From NCBI GenBank assembly GCA_035527455.1, contig DATLAN010000053.1:1-34788 (forward strand): a stretch of DNA of 34,788 nt, written 5' to 3'. How positions within the stretch are numbered: position 1 is the first letter of the stretch; each line of letters starts with the position of its first letter. The notes under the pieces were generated by a model. The model saw only the letters and a program-made list of their open reading frames with translations, was not told where the DNA came from and did not search any database. This DNA is from DATLAN01 sp035527455 (GTDB taxonomy: Bacteria; Planctomycetota; Planctomycetia; Pirellulales; Thermoguttaceae). The translations under genes and the position numbers were made by a program. Positions 22,551-30,892 of this stretch are shown here, one piece after another.

Positions 22551-25343
22551 TCACTCCGCACCGAACCACACCGGGCTGCTCCAGGCGATCTCTTCGTCTT
22601 TCTGAATCACCCGGACGTAATAATAACTCCGCCCGGGAAGCGGGTCGCGGTCGATGTAGGTCAATTCCATCTCGCGGCCTTCGGGGCTCTCCGTGTAGAG
22701 GAACCGGTTGTTGCGGCAGACGTCGATGCGCTGGATCTCGCCGGGGCAACGCGTGACGATTTCGAGCTTCACCGACTCGCCGGCCGGGGTCTCGAGCTTC
22801 TCGCCCATCAGGTGGCCGTCCACGCGGACGTCGAGGAAGATCTTCGCGGCCGTGGTGCCGTAGCAGTGTCGTTGGCGGATGGCCTCGAGGATCGCTTCGC
22901 GCGTGAGTTCCGGGGCAAAGACGCACGCCTTGCCGTACCCGCCGCCGTGGTCCGGGGCGGCGATCACTCCGATCACGATCCCCCGGGCCCAGGCGTCCTG
23001 GAGGAAATGGCCCGGCGGCGTCGTGCGGCCGGCCTCGCGCGGCGTGCCCTGGTGTTCGTAGGAGCCTCGGGTTTGGAAGATCTCGGCCACCGGCTGGGCC
23101 TTTTCGTCGGTGAAGTTCCAGTCGGTCGGCACGTTGCCCGTGTCGGCGAGCTGGTGCGGAATGTGGACGAAATCGGCGTCCAGCTTCCGCAAGTCCTCCC
23201 ACACCTGGGTCGGCGTCTGGCGGTTTCGGGCGTTCCAGAACCGCGGGAAGTACGGATCGGCGAGGATCAGGTTGCGATGCCCGTAGAAGCCGTACGGGTG
23301 CGTCTGGCTGTACTCTTCGAACGTGGAGGTCCATTCCTCGCCGAGGAACGTGAGGAACCGGCCCGAGTCTTCGCTGACCCGAACCATCTTGGCCGCGTAG
23401 TTCCAGAGGTACGGATTGAAATTGTAGCCGTGGTCGGTCACGCAGGCGAAGTCGTACCGTGCGATGTCGCGCATGTGCTGGTAGCTCTCGTCGCTCGACT
23501 GGTCGCCCACGCGGTTGCAGACCGAGATGTCCGTGTGCTCGTGCAGATCGCCGAAGAAGAGCTTCAACTCCCGGCCGTTGTACTCGATCGTTTGGGTGGG
23601 CGTATCTTCGCCGCGCTGGAGGCGGATCTCGGCCGGCTCGAACGGCTCGTCCGATTCGACCAGCGGTTCGAGCCACATCGCGGAATCCGCCGTCATCGAG
23701 CCGGTCTCGAGCGCCGCCAGATAGACGTGGCTGGTCGACGCGGCCATCTGATCCAGATCGGACCACGACTGGGGCATGTCGTCGGCCTGGAAGGCGACGA
23801 ACGCGCGGCCCTCCTGCAAGACCAGCCGGGGCCGCCGGTCCATGCCCTTTTGGGAAGAGACGGGCACGGGCTGCAGCCAGCGCCGGTCGGCGAAGCAGGT
23901 CACCACGGTGTCCCAACCCGCCCGGGGCAGCCGCGGCCGAAGCATCGAGATCCAGAGCCGCCCGTGGGCGTCGAAGGCCGCGCTGGGCGCCTCGCAACGG
24001 CCGTCCAACGGGGAAGCGGCGACGGTGTTCGGCGTCAGCAGGCCGCCGGCGGTGATCTTGGCCACCACCAGCCGCCGCCGGTTCGTCCGCCCGATGCTGT
24101 ATCGTTCCGTCTGGGCGTTTTCATAGACCATCCAGAGTTCGTCGCCGCGGGCGAACAGCATGGGATGGCGGTCGATCGACGGCGCACGGGTCAAACGGGT
24201 TTCACGCCCCCAATCGCCCCCAGCCGACTTGCGACGGAGGAAAACGTCGTAGTTGTTCTCGCGGAAGCTGTGCCAGGCGACGCACACTTCGCCGCTTTCC
24301 AAAACGGCGACCGAGGGACCATAGGCCGACGATCCCGCCGGGCTCAGCGCGACCGGTTCGGACACCCGACCGTCGCGCAACGAGGCGGCGAGAATCCGGC
24401 GGCATCCCTGCCGGCTCGATTCCCAGGCGATCCACAGCGTGCCGTCGTGCCATGCGGCGGCCGGCTTGACGTCGACGGCCGCGTCGGCGGTCACAGCCAC
24501 CGGCTCGCCCGGACCGTCGGGGCCACACGTCACGGCGTAGATATCCCAGCACTTGTCTTTCTCGGCGGCGTACACGATGGCGATGTTCTCGCCCGTGCTG
24601 ACGGCTTCGGGCCCCAGGAGGTAAACCCCTTCGCCGCCGAGGACCTGCCAGTTGCCGGCCGCTTGGAAGGTCTTGCCCAGCAAACGATAGCGGGCCACCT
24701 GCAGCGAATCGGTCCCCTGGCGGAATCCGTTGTAGGCGACGTAGATCGAGCCGTCGGCGGCCCGGGCCATGGCCGGTTCGTCATGGAACCCGACGCCTTC
24801 GGACACGCAGACCACCGGCGGCATTTCCGTTTCGTAAAGCGCCACGTCGTCGATCCACATCCGGCCGACCGGTGCGTTGTGGGACGAGGGGGCGATGATC
24901 TCCAGGCCGAGCATGCCGTTCTGGGCAATGGAGATGGGGATCGCGTAGCGGCGCCATTGGGGCGTCACGTTTTCCCAGGAAGCGATCGACTGCCGCGTGG
25001 AACTGCCCGGCGGCGTGGCCCAAAGGACCAACTTGGTGCGGTTGGTGGCCTTGGCGTAGATCTCGAACTCGTAGCGGTTCCCCGCCCGCACGGACACCCG
25101 GCGTTGCAGCCGCAGGGCCTGATTCGGCCCGGTCACCTCGCCGGCCAGACACGCCCGGCCGGAACGTGCCACGCCTGATTCCGTCACCAGGGAATGCCCA
25201 AGATCGGGGCTCCATCCGATCAGGCCTTCTTCGAAACCGCCGTTGGAGAGCAGGTCGACCGGTTCGGCCGCCGGGGCGGAGGTCGCTGAAAACAACGTGG
25301 CGATCAGCAGTCCGAAAACTGCGAGTCGGTAGAAAGGTCTCAT
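22551..25343 (-). CDS. Large exported PHP/DUF3604-type protein with beta-propeller
   Basis: 930 residues from the ATG at 25343; GGAG nine bases upstream and a signal peptide (RLAVFGLLIATLFSATSAPAA) support this over the upstream in-frame start. Residues about 27-170 resemble a carbohydrate-binding jelly roll (NGGFEEGLIGWSPD, ending with WIDDVALYE). Residues about 175-560 hold repeated propeller-like strands with Asp-box-like phrases (DGSIYVAYNG, GTLWIAWESS, GRLWISMLRP). The C-terminal part is PHP-like: GDLHEHTD at 598-605, TDHG at 636-639, then HIPHQ and further His/Asp, as in DUF3604. This suggests a metal-dependent hydrolase acting outside the cytoplasm, perhaps on a sulfated or phosphorylated glycan. 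Monocistronic. Confidence 0.82.
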   Translation of the reverse strand: MRPFYRLAVFGLLIATLFSATSAPAAEPVDLLSNGGFEEGLIGWSPDLGHSLVTESGVARSGRACLAGEVTGPNQALRLQRRVSVRAGNRYEFEIYAKATNRTKLVLWATPPGSSTRQSIASWENVTPQWRRYAIPISIAQNGMLGLEIIAPSSHNAPVGRMWIDDVALYETEMPPVVCVSEGVGFHDEPAMARAADGSIYVAYNGFRQGTDSLQVARYRLLGKTFQAAGNWQVLGGEGVYLLGPEAVSTGENIAIVYAAEKDKCWDIYAVTCGPDGPGEPVAVTADAAVDVKPAAAWHDGTLWIAWESSRQGCRRILAASLRDGRVSEPVALSPAGSSAYGPSVAVLESGEVCVAWHSFRENNYDVFLRRKSAGGDWGRETRLTRAPSIDRHPMLFARGDELWMVYENAQTERYSIGRTNRRRLVVAKITAGGLLTPNTVAASPLDGRCEAPSAAFDAHGRLWISMLRPRLPRAGWDTVVTCFADRRWLQPVPVSSQKGMDRRPRLVLQEGRAFVAFQADDMPQSWSDLDQMAASTSHVYLAALETGSMTADSAMWLEPLVESDEPFEPAEIRLQRGEDTPTQTIEYNGRELKLFFGDLHEHTDISVCNRVGDQSSDESYQHMRDIARYDFACVTDHGYNFNPYLWNYAAKMVRVSEDSGRFLTFLGEEWTSTFEEYSQTHPYGFYGHRNLILADPYFPRFWNARNRQTPTQVWEDLRKLDADFVHIPHQLADTGNVPTDWNFTDEKAQPVAEIFQTRGSYEHQGTPREAGRTTPPGHFLQDAWARGIVIGVIAAPDHGGGYGKACVFAPELTREAILEAIRQRHCYGTTAAKIFLDVRVDGHLMGEKLETPAGESVKLEIVTRCPGEIQRIDVCRNNRFLYTESPEGREMELTYIDRDPLPGRSYYYVRVIQKDEEIAWSSPVWFGAE

Positions 25344-25634
25344 GGTCCGGATCTCCAAAAGCAAGCGGGGGAAGCAAAGCGGAATGGGGGGAATACGCGG
25401 CAGTTTCCGTATTCTGGCGGTTTTCATCGGGAATACAAGCGAATGGCCTCTCCGCAATGCTGAGTAGCCAGTGTGCCTCTGGAGTGCGGCCGACTGTCGT
25501 CGAATGCGTAGATTCTGGCCGAGAACGCTCCCCTCGGCCGTGTGAGGACCTGCCATTTTGGCAGGATGCAGCGGTTTTTCGGACCATACGCCTGCCGATC
25601 GTTCCAGCCCGGGTTATTCACAGAAGTCCGCAGT

Positions 25635-25652
25635 GACCCGACTTATCGGGTC
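25635..25652. other. Small hairpin next to the inverted-repeat element
   Basis: GACCCG (25635-25640) pairs perfectly with CGGGTC (25647-25652) around a 6-base loop. Alternative outer pairing GCAGT/ACTGC (25630-25634 with 25666-25670) plus CCCGAC/GTCGGG could form a longer, competing stem. Confidence 0.4.
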
Positions 25653-25678
25653 CAGTCGGGTGGTGACTGCGGGAACCC

Positions 25679-25766
25679 GTGGAAAAAGGGGACAGGCACC
25701 GAGCCGGCAGCGATTTTCCGCGACTTTCACACCATTTGCGGCTCGGAGCCAGTCCCCTTTTTCCAC
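25679..25766. mobile_element. 88-bp inverted-repeat element (REP/MITE-like)
   Basis: Arms 25679-25706 and 25739-25766 are 28 bases each, inverted, with only two mismatches, around a 32-base centre. Each arm carries a run of A's or T's beside GGGGAC/GTCCCC. A single-strand hairpin of this size suits a REP-type or miniature element moved by a transposase encoded elsewhere. I recall similar GGGGAC-flanked intergenic repeats in planctomycete genomes. No flanking target duplication was identified by eye. Confidence 0.6.
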
Positions 25767-26155
25767 TGACCGCTTACAGTTCGAGTCTGTAATCACCGGA
25801 AAAACTTTCATAATGTTCACTTCCGGCCCTCTCCGTTGACGGCAGTTTTCGGAGTCCCGGAAAAACTCCCAACCTATTGCCACAGAAGGCGTTGCCGCCG
25901 AGGAGGATTGGCGATCGGCAGGATTTCCCGGGCAATCGGTGCTCTTGGGCACGGCAGTTGCTCTAAGTCAGAAAGTCGGACACCGGGACATTCGGAACAC
26001 TGATCTAACCCCGGAAGGTGGGTTGCCGTGAGAATCTGCGGCGCGACGCTTAAGAAAGCGGGCAAAAGTGGCTCCGAGACTTCGTTCCCGGGCGGCCGGC
26101 GGACCGGTTTTTCTGGGTGGGGCCGAACCCTTTCCCTCTGAAACACGTATTGAAA

Positions 26156-26803
26156 ATGAACGGCACAATTGAACAATTGCAGCCAAGCGCTACGAGTCCC
26201 GGCGCGGAGCACACCCGAACGGACGAGGAACTCCTGCTCCGATACCGCGCCGAGGGGGACTGTGACGCATTCGACGAGTTGGTCCATCGATACGAGAGGG
26301 AGCTTTACGGCTATTTGAGGCACTACGTCGGTGATGCCGAAATGGCCGAGGATGTGTTTCAGCAGACTTTCCTCCAGGTTCACCTGAAATGCGAGCAGTT
26401 CGAACCCGGCCGGAGGGTACGTCCTTGGCTGTACACGGTGGCCACCAATCAGGCCATCGACCTGCGGCGCCGAAATCGGCGACACCGGATGGTCAGCCTC
26501 GACCGCCACACCTCGGCGAACCCGTCGGACGACGGGGGAGGATTGATCGAACTGTTCGACAGCCCGGAACCGGGACCGGTCGAAAAGGCCGAGTCGGACG
26601 AGACGTGCGAGCTGATTTCTCAGGCCGTGGACGAGCTTCCCGAAACGGCCCGAGAGGTCGTGATCCTGGTTTACTTCCAGGGTCTGAAATATCGCGAGGC
26701 CGCCGAAGTACTGTCGATCCCCGTAGGAACGGTCAAGAGCCGACTGCACGCCGCCATCCACAAGCTTAGCGAAACGCTAACCCACACCCACCTTCCAAAA
26801 TGA
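26156..26803 (+). CDS. ECF-type RNA polymerase sigma factor
   Basis: 215 residues from ATG 26156. Region 2 (about 27-108) contains the core-binding helix EDVFQQTFLQVHLKCEQF and the -10-recognising segment RPWLYTVATNQAIDLRRR. Region 4 (about 150-208) ends in the helix-turn-helix YREAAEVLSIPVGTVKSRLH. There is no C-terminal extension. No clear ribosome site precedes this ATG; an in-frame ATG at 26117 is an alternative. The stop overlaps the next start as ATGA, so the partner membrane protein is made in step with it, the usual arrangement of an ECF factor with its anti-sigma factor. Confidence 0.93.
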   Translation: MNGTIEQLQPSATSPGAEHTRTDEELLLRYRAEGDCDAFDELVHRYERELYGYLRHYVGDAEMAEDVFQQTFLQVHLKCEQFEPGRRVRPWLYTVATNQAIDLRRRNRRHRMVSLDRHTSANPSDDGGGLIELFDSPEPGPVEKAESDETCELISQAVDELPETAREVVILVYFQGLKYREAAEVLSIPVGTVKSRLHAAIHKLSETLTHTHLPK

Positions 26804-27816
26804 CAGATTCCGTGCAAGGGCAATTGCTCGGCCATTTGCTCGGCGCGTTGGACGACTGCGAAGAGGAGTCGATCGGTGCGCGCCTGAAAACCGATGCGCG
26901 GCTGCGCAGCGAACTGGAGCATATCCGCCGGCGGCTGGAGCCGCTTCGGGCCGTGCGGCGGGATTTCGATCCGCCGCCGGGTCTGGCCGAACGGACCTGT
27001 CGGCTGGTAGCCGTGCAGGTGCATCGAGTGGCTCGCCCGCGAAGGCCCCTTGCCGTGTCCGTCGGTCCGGGCGTGATGAGTCCGGAGTCGTCACCGCCAA
27101 GCGGGACGGGGCACGTCCGTTGGGTCGACGTGGCGGTGGCGGTGGGTGTGTTCGTGGCGGCTTCGCTGCTGATCATTCCGGCCATCCAAAGCAGCCGCTT
27201 CCACTCGCGGCTGACGGCGTGCCAGGACAATCTGTTCGAACTCGGCCGGGCATTGACGCAATACGGCGACCGGCACGACGGCTATTTCCCGGGAGTGCCG
27301 GCCGAAGGGAAATTGTCGGCGGCGGGGATCTACGCTGCGATTCTCAAGGATAGCGGTCTGTTGCCCGAGACGTCACGCGTCGTCTGCCCGGGCTCGCCGA
27401 TGGCCGGTCAATCGTCCGCCGAGGTCCCGTCGCTTGCCGAGTTGCAGGAGGCCACGGGCGACCGCCTTCTCGTGCTGCGGTCCACGATGGGAGGAAGCTA
27501 CGGCTATAGCTTCGGCCACGTGCAGGACGGGGTGTACCGTTTCACGAAAAACCTCGGACGATCCGACTTCGCCTTGATGGCCGACGTTCCCCTGGAAGAT
27601 CGGTCGCCCCTGCAGAGCTTCAACCACGGCGGCAAGGGCCAGAACGTGCTCTTCGAAGACGGCCACGTGCGGTTCGTGGTCCGTTCGAGGCCCTTCGACG
27701 AGGCCGACGATTTCTTCGCCAACGACAACGGCGTCGTCGATGCGGGCGTGCACGTGCACGACTCGGTGATCGCCCCCAGTTCGGCCGCGCCGCTGCACTA
27801 CGTCGGGTATCGTTGA
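26800..27816 (+). CDS. Membrane anti-sigma-like protein with prepilin-like H-x10-DG domain
   Basis: 338 residues, coupled to the sigma gene. Residues 1-70 are helical and acidic/basic (LLGALDDCEEESIGARLKTD and ELEHIRRRLEPL), resembling the cytoplasmic part of anti-sigma factors but without the HxxxCxxC zinc motif. One transmembrane helix lies at about 109-129. Directly after it, RLTACQDNLFELGRALTQYG resembles the region following the N-terminal helix of DUF1559-type prepilin-like planctomycete proteins. Near the C terminus, FNHGGKGQNVLFEDGHVRF gives the H-x10-DG version of their H-x9-DG motif. I infer an envelope-facing sensor domain joined to a sigma-binding domain. Confidence 0.75.
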   Translation: MTDSVQGQLLGHLLGALDDCEEESIGARLKTDARLRSELEHIRRRLEPLRAVRRDFDPPPGLAERTCRLVAVQVHRVARPRRPLAVSVGPGVMSPESSPPSGTGHVRWVDVAVAVGVFVAASLLIIPAIQSSRFHSRLTACQDNLFELGRALTQYGDRHDGYFPGVPAEGKLSAAGIYAAILKDSGLLPETSRVVCPGSPMAGQSSAEVPSLAELQEATGDRLLVLRSTMGGSYGYSFGHVQDGVYRFTKNLGRSDFALMADVPLEDRSPLQSFNHGGKGQNVLFEDGHVRFVVRSRPFDEADDFFANDNGVVDAGVHVHDSVIAPSSAAPLHYVGYR

Positions 27817-27880
27817 TAGCGGCGGCCGCGGCGGCTCGCGCGTCAACAATCGGCTGACCCGAATCTCCCTCGTGCCTGCC

Positions 27881-28186
27881 TCACTCTTTCGACCTGGATT
27901 TCCAGTAGCCGGGCTTGCGTTTGCCATGTGCGACGGCGATAACCTGCACGGTACTTCGAACTTGGTGGTATACCACAATGTAGGGAAAACGGTGCATGAG
28001 ATAACGTCGAGTGCCCGCCAAATAGACCGGGAATCGGTCTGGTGCATCGAGGATACGTTCGATAGCCGCGTCAAGTTCTGCGACGAAGGCATCAGCAGCG
28101 GCCGGGCTGTGCTCATGGTACCACTGGCGCGCAGCGCGGGCCTCTTCGATCGCTTCCGGATGAATCTCAAGCGTTGGCCGACTCAT
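27881..28186 (-). CDS. RelE/ParE-family toxin
   Basis: 101 residues. Helical hairpin at the N terminus (EAIEEARAARQWYHEHSPAA, FVAELDAAIERIL) followed by strands with RRYLMHRFPYIVVYHQV and VIAVAHGKRKPGYW, the standard ParE/RelE C-terminal pattern. The start overlaps the antitoxin end by 20 bases. The family includes gyrase poisons (ParE) and mRNA interferases (RelE); the long N-terminal helices favour the ParE side. Confidence 0.88.
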   Translation of the reverse strand: MSRPTLEIHPEAIEEARAARQWYHEHSPAAADAFVAELDAAIERILDAPDRFPVYLAGTRRYLMHRFPYIVVYHQVRSTVQVIAVAHGKRKPGYWKSRSKE

Positions 28187-28412
28187 CGGGAGTATTCAGA
28201 ATCCTGCGGCGGGCTTCAGGCCAGGGAATCGGCTTCACTGATCCGCTGGAAAGCTCGACAACACGGCGCTGAATCTCCGCATCCCAGGCGGACTGCGCGT
28301 TTTCGTCGAACTTCGGGTCGAGGCTGTCGATCAGCGAGGCAGCCAGGTCCGCTCGCTCGCTATCGGGGAGTCGAAGGGCGTCTTCGAGCACTTTTTGAGC
28401 GGGAGGGTTCAT
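28167..28412 (-). CDS. Antitoxin (addiction module component family)
   Basis: 81 residues. The sequence ALRLPDSERADLAASLIDSL followed by WDAEIQRRVVELSSGSVKPI and PWPEARRRIL matches the short antitoxin family named putative addiction module component. It binds the toxin encoded immediately downstream and probably represses its own promoter; an inverted repeat lies over that promoter. There is no clear DNA-binding domain beyond this fold. Confidence 0.88.
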   Translation of the reverse strand: MNPPAQKVLEDALRLPDSERADLAASLIDSLDPKFDENAQSAWDAEIQRRVVELSSGSVKPIPWPEARRRILNTPDESANA

Positions 28413-28430
28413 GTCGGGCCACTCCTATTC

Positions 28431-28451
28431 ACAATACTGACATCTTATTGT
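28431..28451. promoter_or_regulatory. Candidate toxin-antitoxin operator
   Basis: Inverted arms ACAATA (28431-28436) and TATTGT (28446-28451), nine bases apart. They cover the -10 box and predicted start of the minus-strand promoter, the expected place for autorepression. Confidence 0.5.
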
Positions 28452-28475
28452 ACTACTTCAGCATGGTCCCAGCAA
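28447..28475 (-). promoter_or_regulatory. Promoter of the toxin-antitoxin operon
   Basis: On the minus strand TTGCTG (complement of 28470-28475) and TACAAT (complement of 28447-28452) are 17 bases apart. The start would be about 30 bases before the antitoxin ATG. Confidence 0.6.
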
Positions 28476-28503
28476 GAGCCCCGACGTTCACTCTTCGCAG
28501 AAG

Positions 28504-28526
28504 GGCGAAGCCGCAAGCGGCTAGCC
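28504..28526. repeat. REP-like palindrome, copy 2
   Basis: AGCCGC-AA-GCGGCT (28509-28522) flanked by GGC and GCC. It overlaps the stop codon of the dcd gene and may help end its transcript. It shares its 13-base core with 8556-8568. Confidence 0.5.
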
Positions 28527-29099
28527 TTGGGGACGCTCGATACCGAAGGGGAGTTGCATTTGGGGGTCTTCGCCGCCGTGGGGAGCGAGTTCTTTGAAGA
28601 GGAGACTGGGCTGGATGTCCGTGTTGTGCTGGTACTTGTCGCTGGCGTATTCGGTGAACGTGCCGCGAATGTCGTGGTAGAAGATCTGGCAGATCGACAC
28701 GCCCGGGTAGATGCGGACCGGCTGGACGGCGAACATCTCCAGCGTCCAGAAGCCGCAGAACCCCACGTCGCCGAACCCGGCCGTCACGTGGACGAAGAGT
28801 CCCAGCCGGCCGACCGACGAGCGGCCCTCGATCATCGGCACCAGGTTGTGCGTCTCGGTGCGTTCGACGGTCCGGCCCAGGAAGAGCTGATGGGGCGGAA
28901 GCGCGAGACCTTCCGGCGGGATCGTCAATCGCCGCACGCGGTTGGGCCGGCGCATGTCGAGCACGACTTCCTCGTAAACCATCAACTCGTCGTGCAGCGT
29001 GAGGTTGTAGCTGTTGGGATTGAGCTTCGACTCGTCGAACGGGTCGATGACGATGTTCTGGCCCAATTGCGCTTGGATCTCGTGACCGGAGAGTATCAT
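28521..29099 (-). CDS. dcd: dCTP deaminase
   Basis: 192 residues. Family motifs: SGHEIQAQL at the N terminus, LNPNSYNLTL, the active-site loop EGRSSVGRLGLFVHVTAGFG with the conserved Ser-Ser and Arg, then GFWTLEM with the catalytic Glu, and QIFYHD. It turns dCTP into dUTP for dTTP synthesis; some family members also hydrolyse dUTP, which cannot be decided here. It follows endonuclease III by 55 bases on the same strand, pairing nucleotide supply with base repair. Confidence 0.93.
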   Translation of the reverse strand: MILSGHEIQAQLGQNIVIDPFDESKLNPNSYNLTLHDELMVYEEVVLDMRRPNRVRRLTIPPEGLALPPHQLFLGRTVERTETHNLVPMIEGRSSVGRLGLFVHVTAGFGDVGFCGFWTLEMFAVQPVRIYPGVSICQIFYHDIRGTFTEYASDKYQHNTDIQPSLLFKELAPHGGEDPQMQLPFGIERPQG

Positions 29100-29154
29100 G
29101 GTGATGCGTGGATGGGTTTTCGTGTGTTGACTTCAGGTGCTATGGGGCAAGCGG

Positions 29155-29808
29155 CTATTCGGTTTCCACTCCGATGCGAGGACAAACGGGCTCCAGCGGG
29201 CACTGGTCGCACTTGGGCTTTCGCGCCGTGCAGATGCGACGTCCGTGCTGGATCATCCGATGGCTCAGCGCGATCCATTCCGTCTTCGGGATCGACGCCG
29301 TCAAGTCCTTTTCGACCTTCTCCGCGTTTTTCTCTGCGGAGAGTCCCAGCCGCCGGCTGATCCGTCCCACGTGCGTGTCGACCACCACGCCCGAAGCGAT
29401 TCCGTAAGCGGTTCCCAGGACCACGTTGGCCGTTTTTCGTCCGATGCCGGGCAGTTCGACCAGGTCCTCGATCTTCTCGGGCACCTCACCGCCGTATCGT
29501 TCGGCCAACTTCCGGCAAGCGCGGCGGATGTTCCGGGCCTTGTTGCGGAAGAAGCCGGTGCTCTGAATGTCCCGCTCCAACTGCTTCAGCGGCGCCTCGG
29601 CATAGTCGGTCGCGGTGCGGTACTTCGCGAAGAGGTCCTTGGTGACCCTGTTCACCCGCTCGTCGGTACACTGGGCCGATAGAATGGTGGCCACCAGCAA
29701 TTCCAGCGGGGTATCGAAATCGAGTGAACAGGTGGCGTCGGGATATTGGCGGCGCAAGCGTCGCAGGATATCGGCAGCGTGTCGTTTTGCACCGGTAGTG
29801 ACGGCCAC
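29155..29808 (-). CDS. nth: Endonuclease III
   Basis: 217 residues from the GTG at 29808 (AAGGTG five bases upstream); an upstream in-frame extension has no family similarity. The helix-hairpin-helix ELPGIGRKTANVVLG holds the catalytic Lys, and VVDTHVGRIS holds the catalytic Asp. The iron-sulfur loop C-x6-C-x2-C-x5-C is complete near the C terminus. It removes oxidised pyrimidines and nicks abasic sites in base-excision repair. Divergent from the Lon N-domain gene. Confidence 0.95.
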   Translation of the reverse strand: MAVTTGAKRHAADILRRLRRQYPDATCSLDFDTPLELLVATILSAQCTDERVNRVTKDLFAKYRTATDYAEAPLKQLERDIQSTGFFRNKARNIRRACRKLAERYGGEVPEKIEDLVELPGIGRKTANVVLGTAYGIASGVVVDTHVGRISRRLGLSAEKNAEKVEKDLTASIPKTEWIALSHRMIQHGRRICTARKPKCDQCPLEPVCPRIGVETE

Positions 29809-29969
29809 ATTCGCACCTTGGCCAGGCTGATCGCGTTGCGGGGGGTATGAGATCCTGGAAAGCGGTACACTCTCGCAACCGGGTAATTCTCGCCCAACTC
29901 GACGCCGTGTGTCAAGTATCCACCCTAACAGGTTGCTCCACAACTCGCTTGTGGATAACCGCTAACGAA

Positions 29970-29999
29970 TTGGCCCTGGCGAATGGGGTCGCCTATAAT
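29970..29999 (+). promoter_or_regulatory. Promoter of the Lon N-domain gene
   Basis: TTGGCC (29970-29975), 18-base spacer, perfect TATAAT (29994-29999). The predicted start near 30006 lies downstream of an in-frame ATG at 29983, so the protein must start later, in agreement with ATG 30100. Confidence 0.7.
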
Positions 30000-30099
30000 G
30001 GTAAAATGGAAGGTGGTCGGTTTTTTCTTCACGCGCCTGACGAACCCGGGCCGAACCGCCGCCCGTGTCCGATCCCCGCTGAGTTGGGAACGATCCGGT

Positions 30100-30801
30100 A
30101 TGTCGACCTTCGAGGACATGTCGTTTTTACTTGAAAAGTTCGCGGGAAAGGTACGGCTGTTCCCCCTGCCCAACCTTGTGTTGTTTCCCCATGTTATGCA
30201 ACCGCTGCACGTGTTCGAGTCGCGTTATCGCGATTTGCTGGAAGACGCGTTGCGGGACGACCGGTTGATCGCCATGGCGGTTCTCGCGCCGGGGTGGCAG
30301 AGCGACTACGAGGGGCGTCCGCCGCTGCGCCGGTTTGCCTGCCTGACGAGGGTCACGACGCATCACCGGCTGGACGACGGCACCTACAACGTGCTGGTCT
30401 TGGGGCTGCGCCGGGTGCGATTGGTGCGGGAACTGGAGCCGTTGCGGAGCTATCGCGAGGCGGAAGTCGAGCTATGCGAAGATTACGACCCTCCCGAGCA
30501 GGCGGCTGCACGGCGTGCTTTGCGGGGGCAACTCCGCAACGCCTTCATAAGAATCCTCCCCGTCTTGCCCGATGCCCATGAACAAATCGACCAACTGCTC
30601 GGATCGGACATTTCCTTGGGCGTCCTGACCGACGTGCTCGGTTACATGCTCCAGATCGATCTGGACGCGAAGGCGGCGTTGTTGTCCGAGTCGGACGTGC
30701 ACCGTCGCGGCAAGATGTTGCTTGCGCACCTGGCGGCCGTCGCCGAGCAACCCGCCGAAACCGGCGCGATCCCGTTCCCGCCCCAGTTCAGCGCGAATTG
30801 A
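30100..30801 (+). CDS. Lon substrate-binding (N-terminal) domain protein
   Basis: 233 residues from ATG 30100. Resembles the isolated N-terminal domain of Lon protease: LFPLPNLVLFPHVMQPLHVFE, then RYRDLLEDAL, followed by the PUA-like beta part and a helical bundle in the second half. There is no ATPase or peptidase domain. Such stand-alone proteins exist in many bacteria; an adaptor or protein-binding role is presumed. The folE gene follows, from its own promoter. Confidence 0.88.
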   Translation: MSTFEDMSFLLEKFAGKVRLFPLPNLVLFPHVMQPLHVFESRYRDLLEDALRDDRLIAMAVLAPGWQSDYEGRPPLRRFACLTRVTTHHRLDDGTYNVLVLGLRRVRLVRELEPLRSYREAEVELCEDYDPPEQAAARRALRGQLRNAFIRILPVLPDAHEQIDQLLGSDISLGVLTDVLGYMLQIDLDAKAALLSESDVHRRGKMLLAHLAAVAEQPAETGAIPFPPQFSAN

Positions 30802-30827
30802 GGGTGTCCCGCTCGAACCTCCCCCGC

Positions 30828-30856
30828 TTGACCGCTTGCCGCAAGGCTCTTACCAT
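30828..30856 (+). promoter_or_regulatory. Promoter of folE
   Basis: TTGACC (30828-30833), 17-base spacer, TACCAT (30851-30856). The spacer contains the small palindrome CTTGC-C-GCAAG. The -10 box equals that of the rpmF promoter. Confidence 0.65.
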
Positions 30857-30892
30857 AACTATTTGGCTTCCCCCAATCCAGGTATTCCACCC

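Larger units (their letters stand above)
25344..26155. other. Intergenic region with inverted-repeat structures
   Basis: About 810 bases between divergent genes. No coding gene is supported. It contains the 88-bp inverted-repeat element at 25679-25766 and a smaller hairpin at 25635-25652. A long open frame on the minus strand from the sigma gene is only its shadow. Confidence 0.6.

Noticed and set aside
22503..25178. 891-codon open frame on the plus strand opposite the PHP protein
   Set aside because: High-GC codon bias keeps the opposite frame open. The minus-strand product has a signal peptide and recognisable domains; the plus frame is a His/Gly/Arg-rich shadow.
25874..26761. 295-codon minus-strand open frame over the sigma gene
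   Set aside because: Shadow of the sigma factor coding strand, with no motif of its own.
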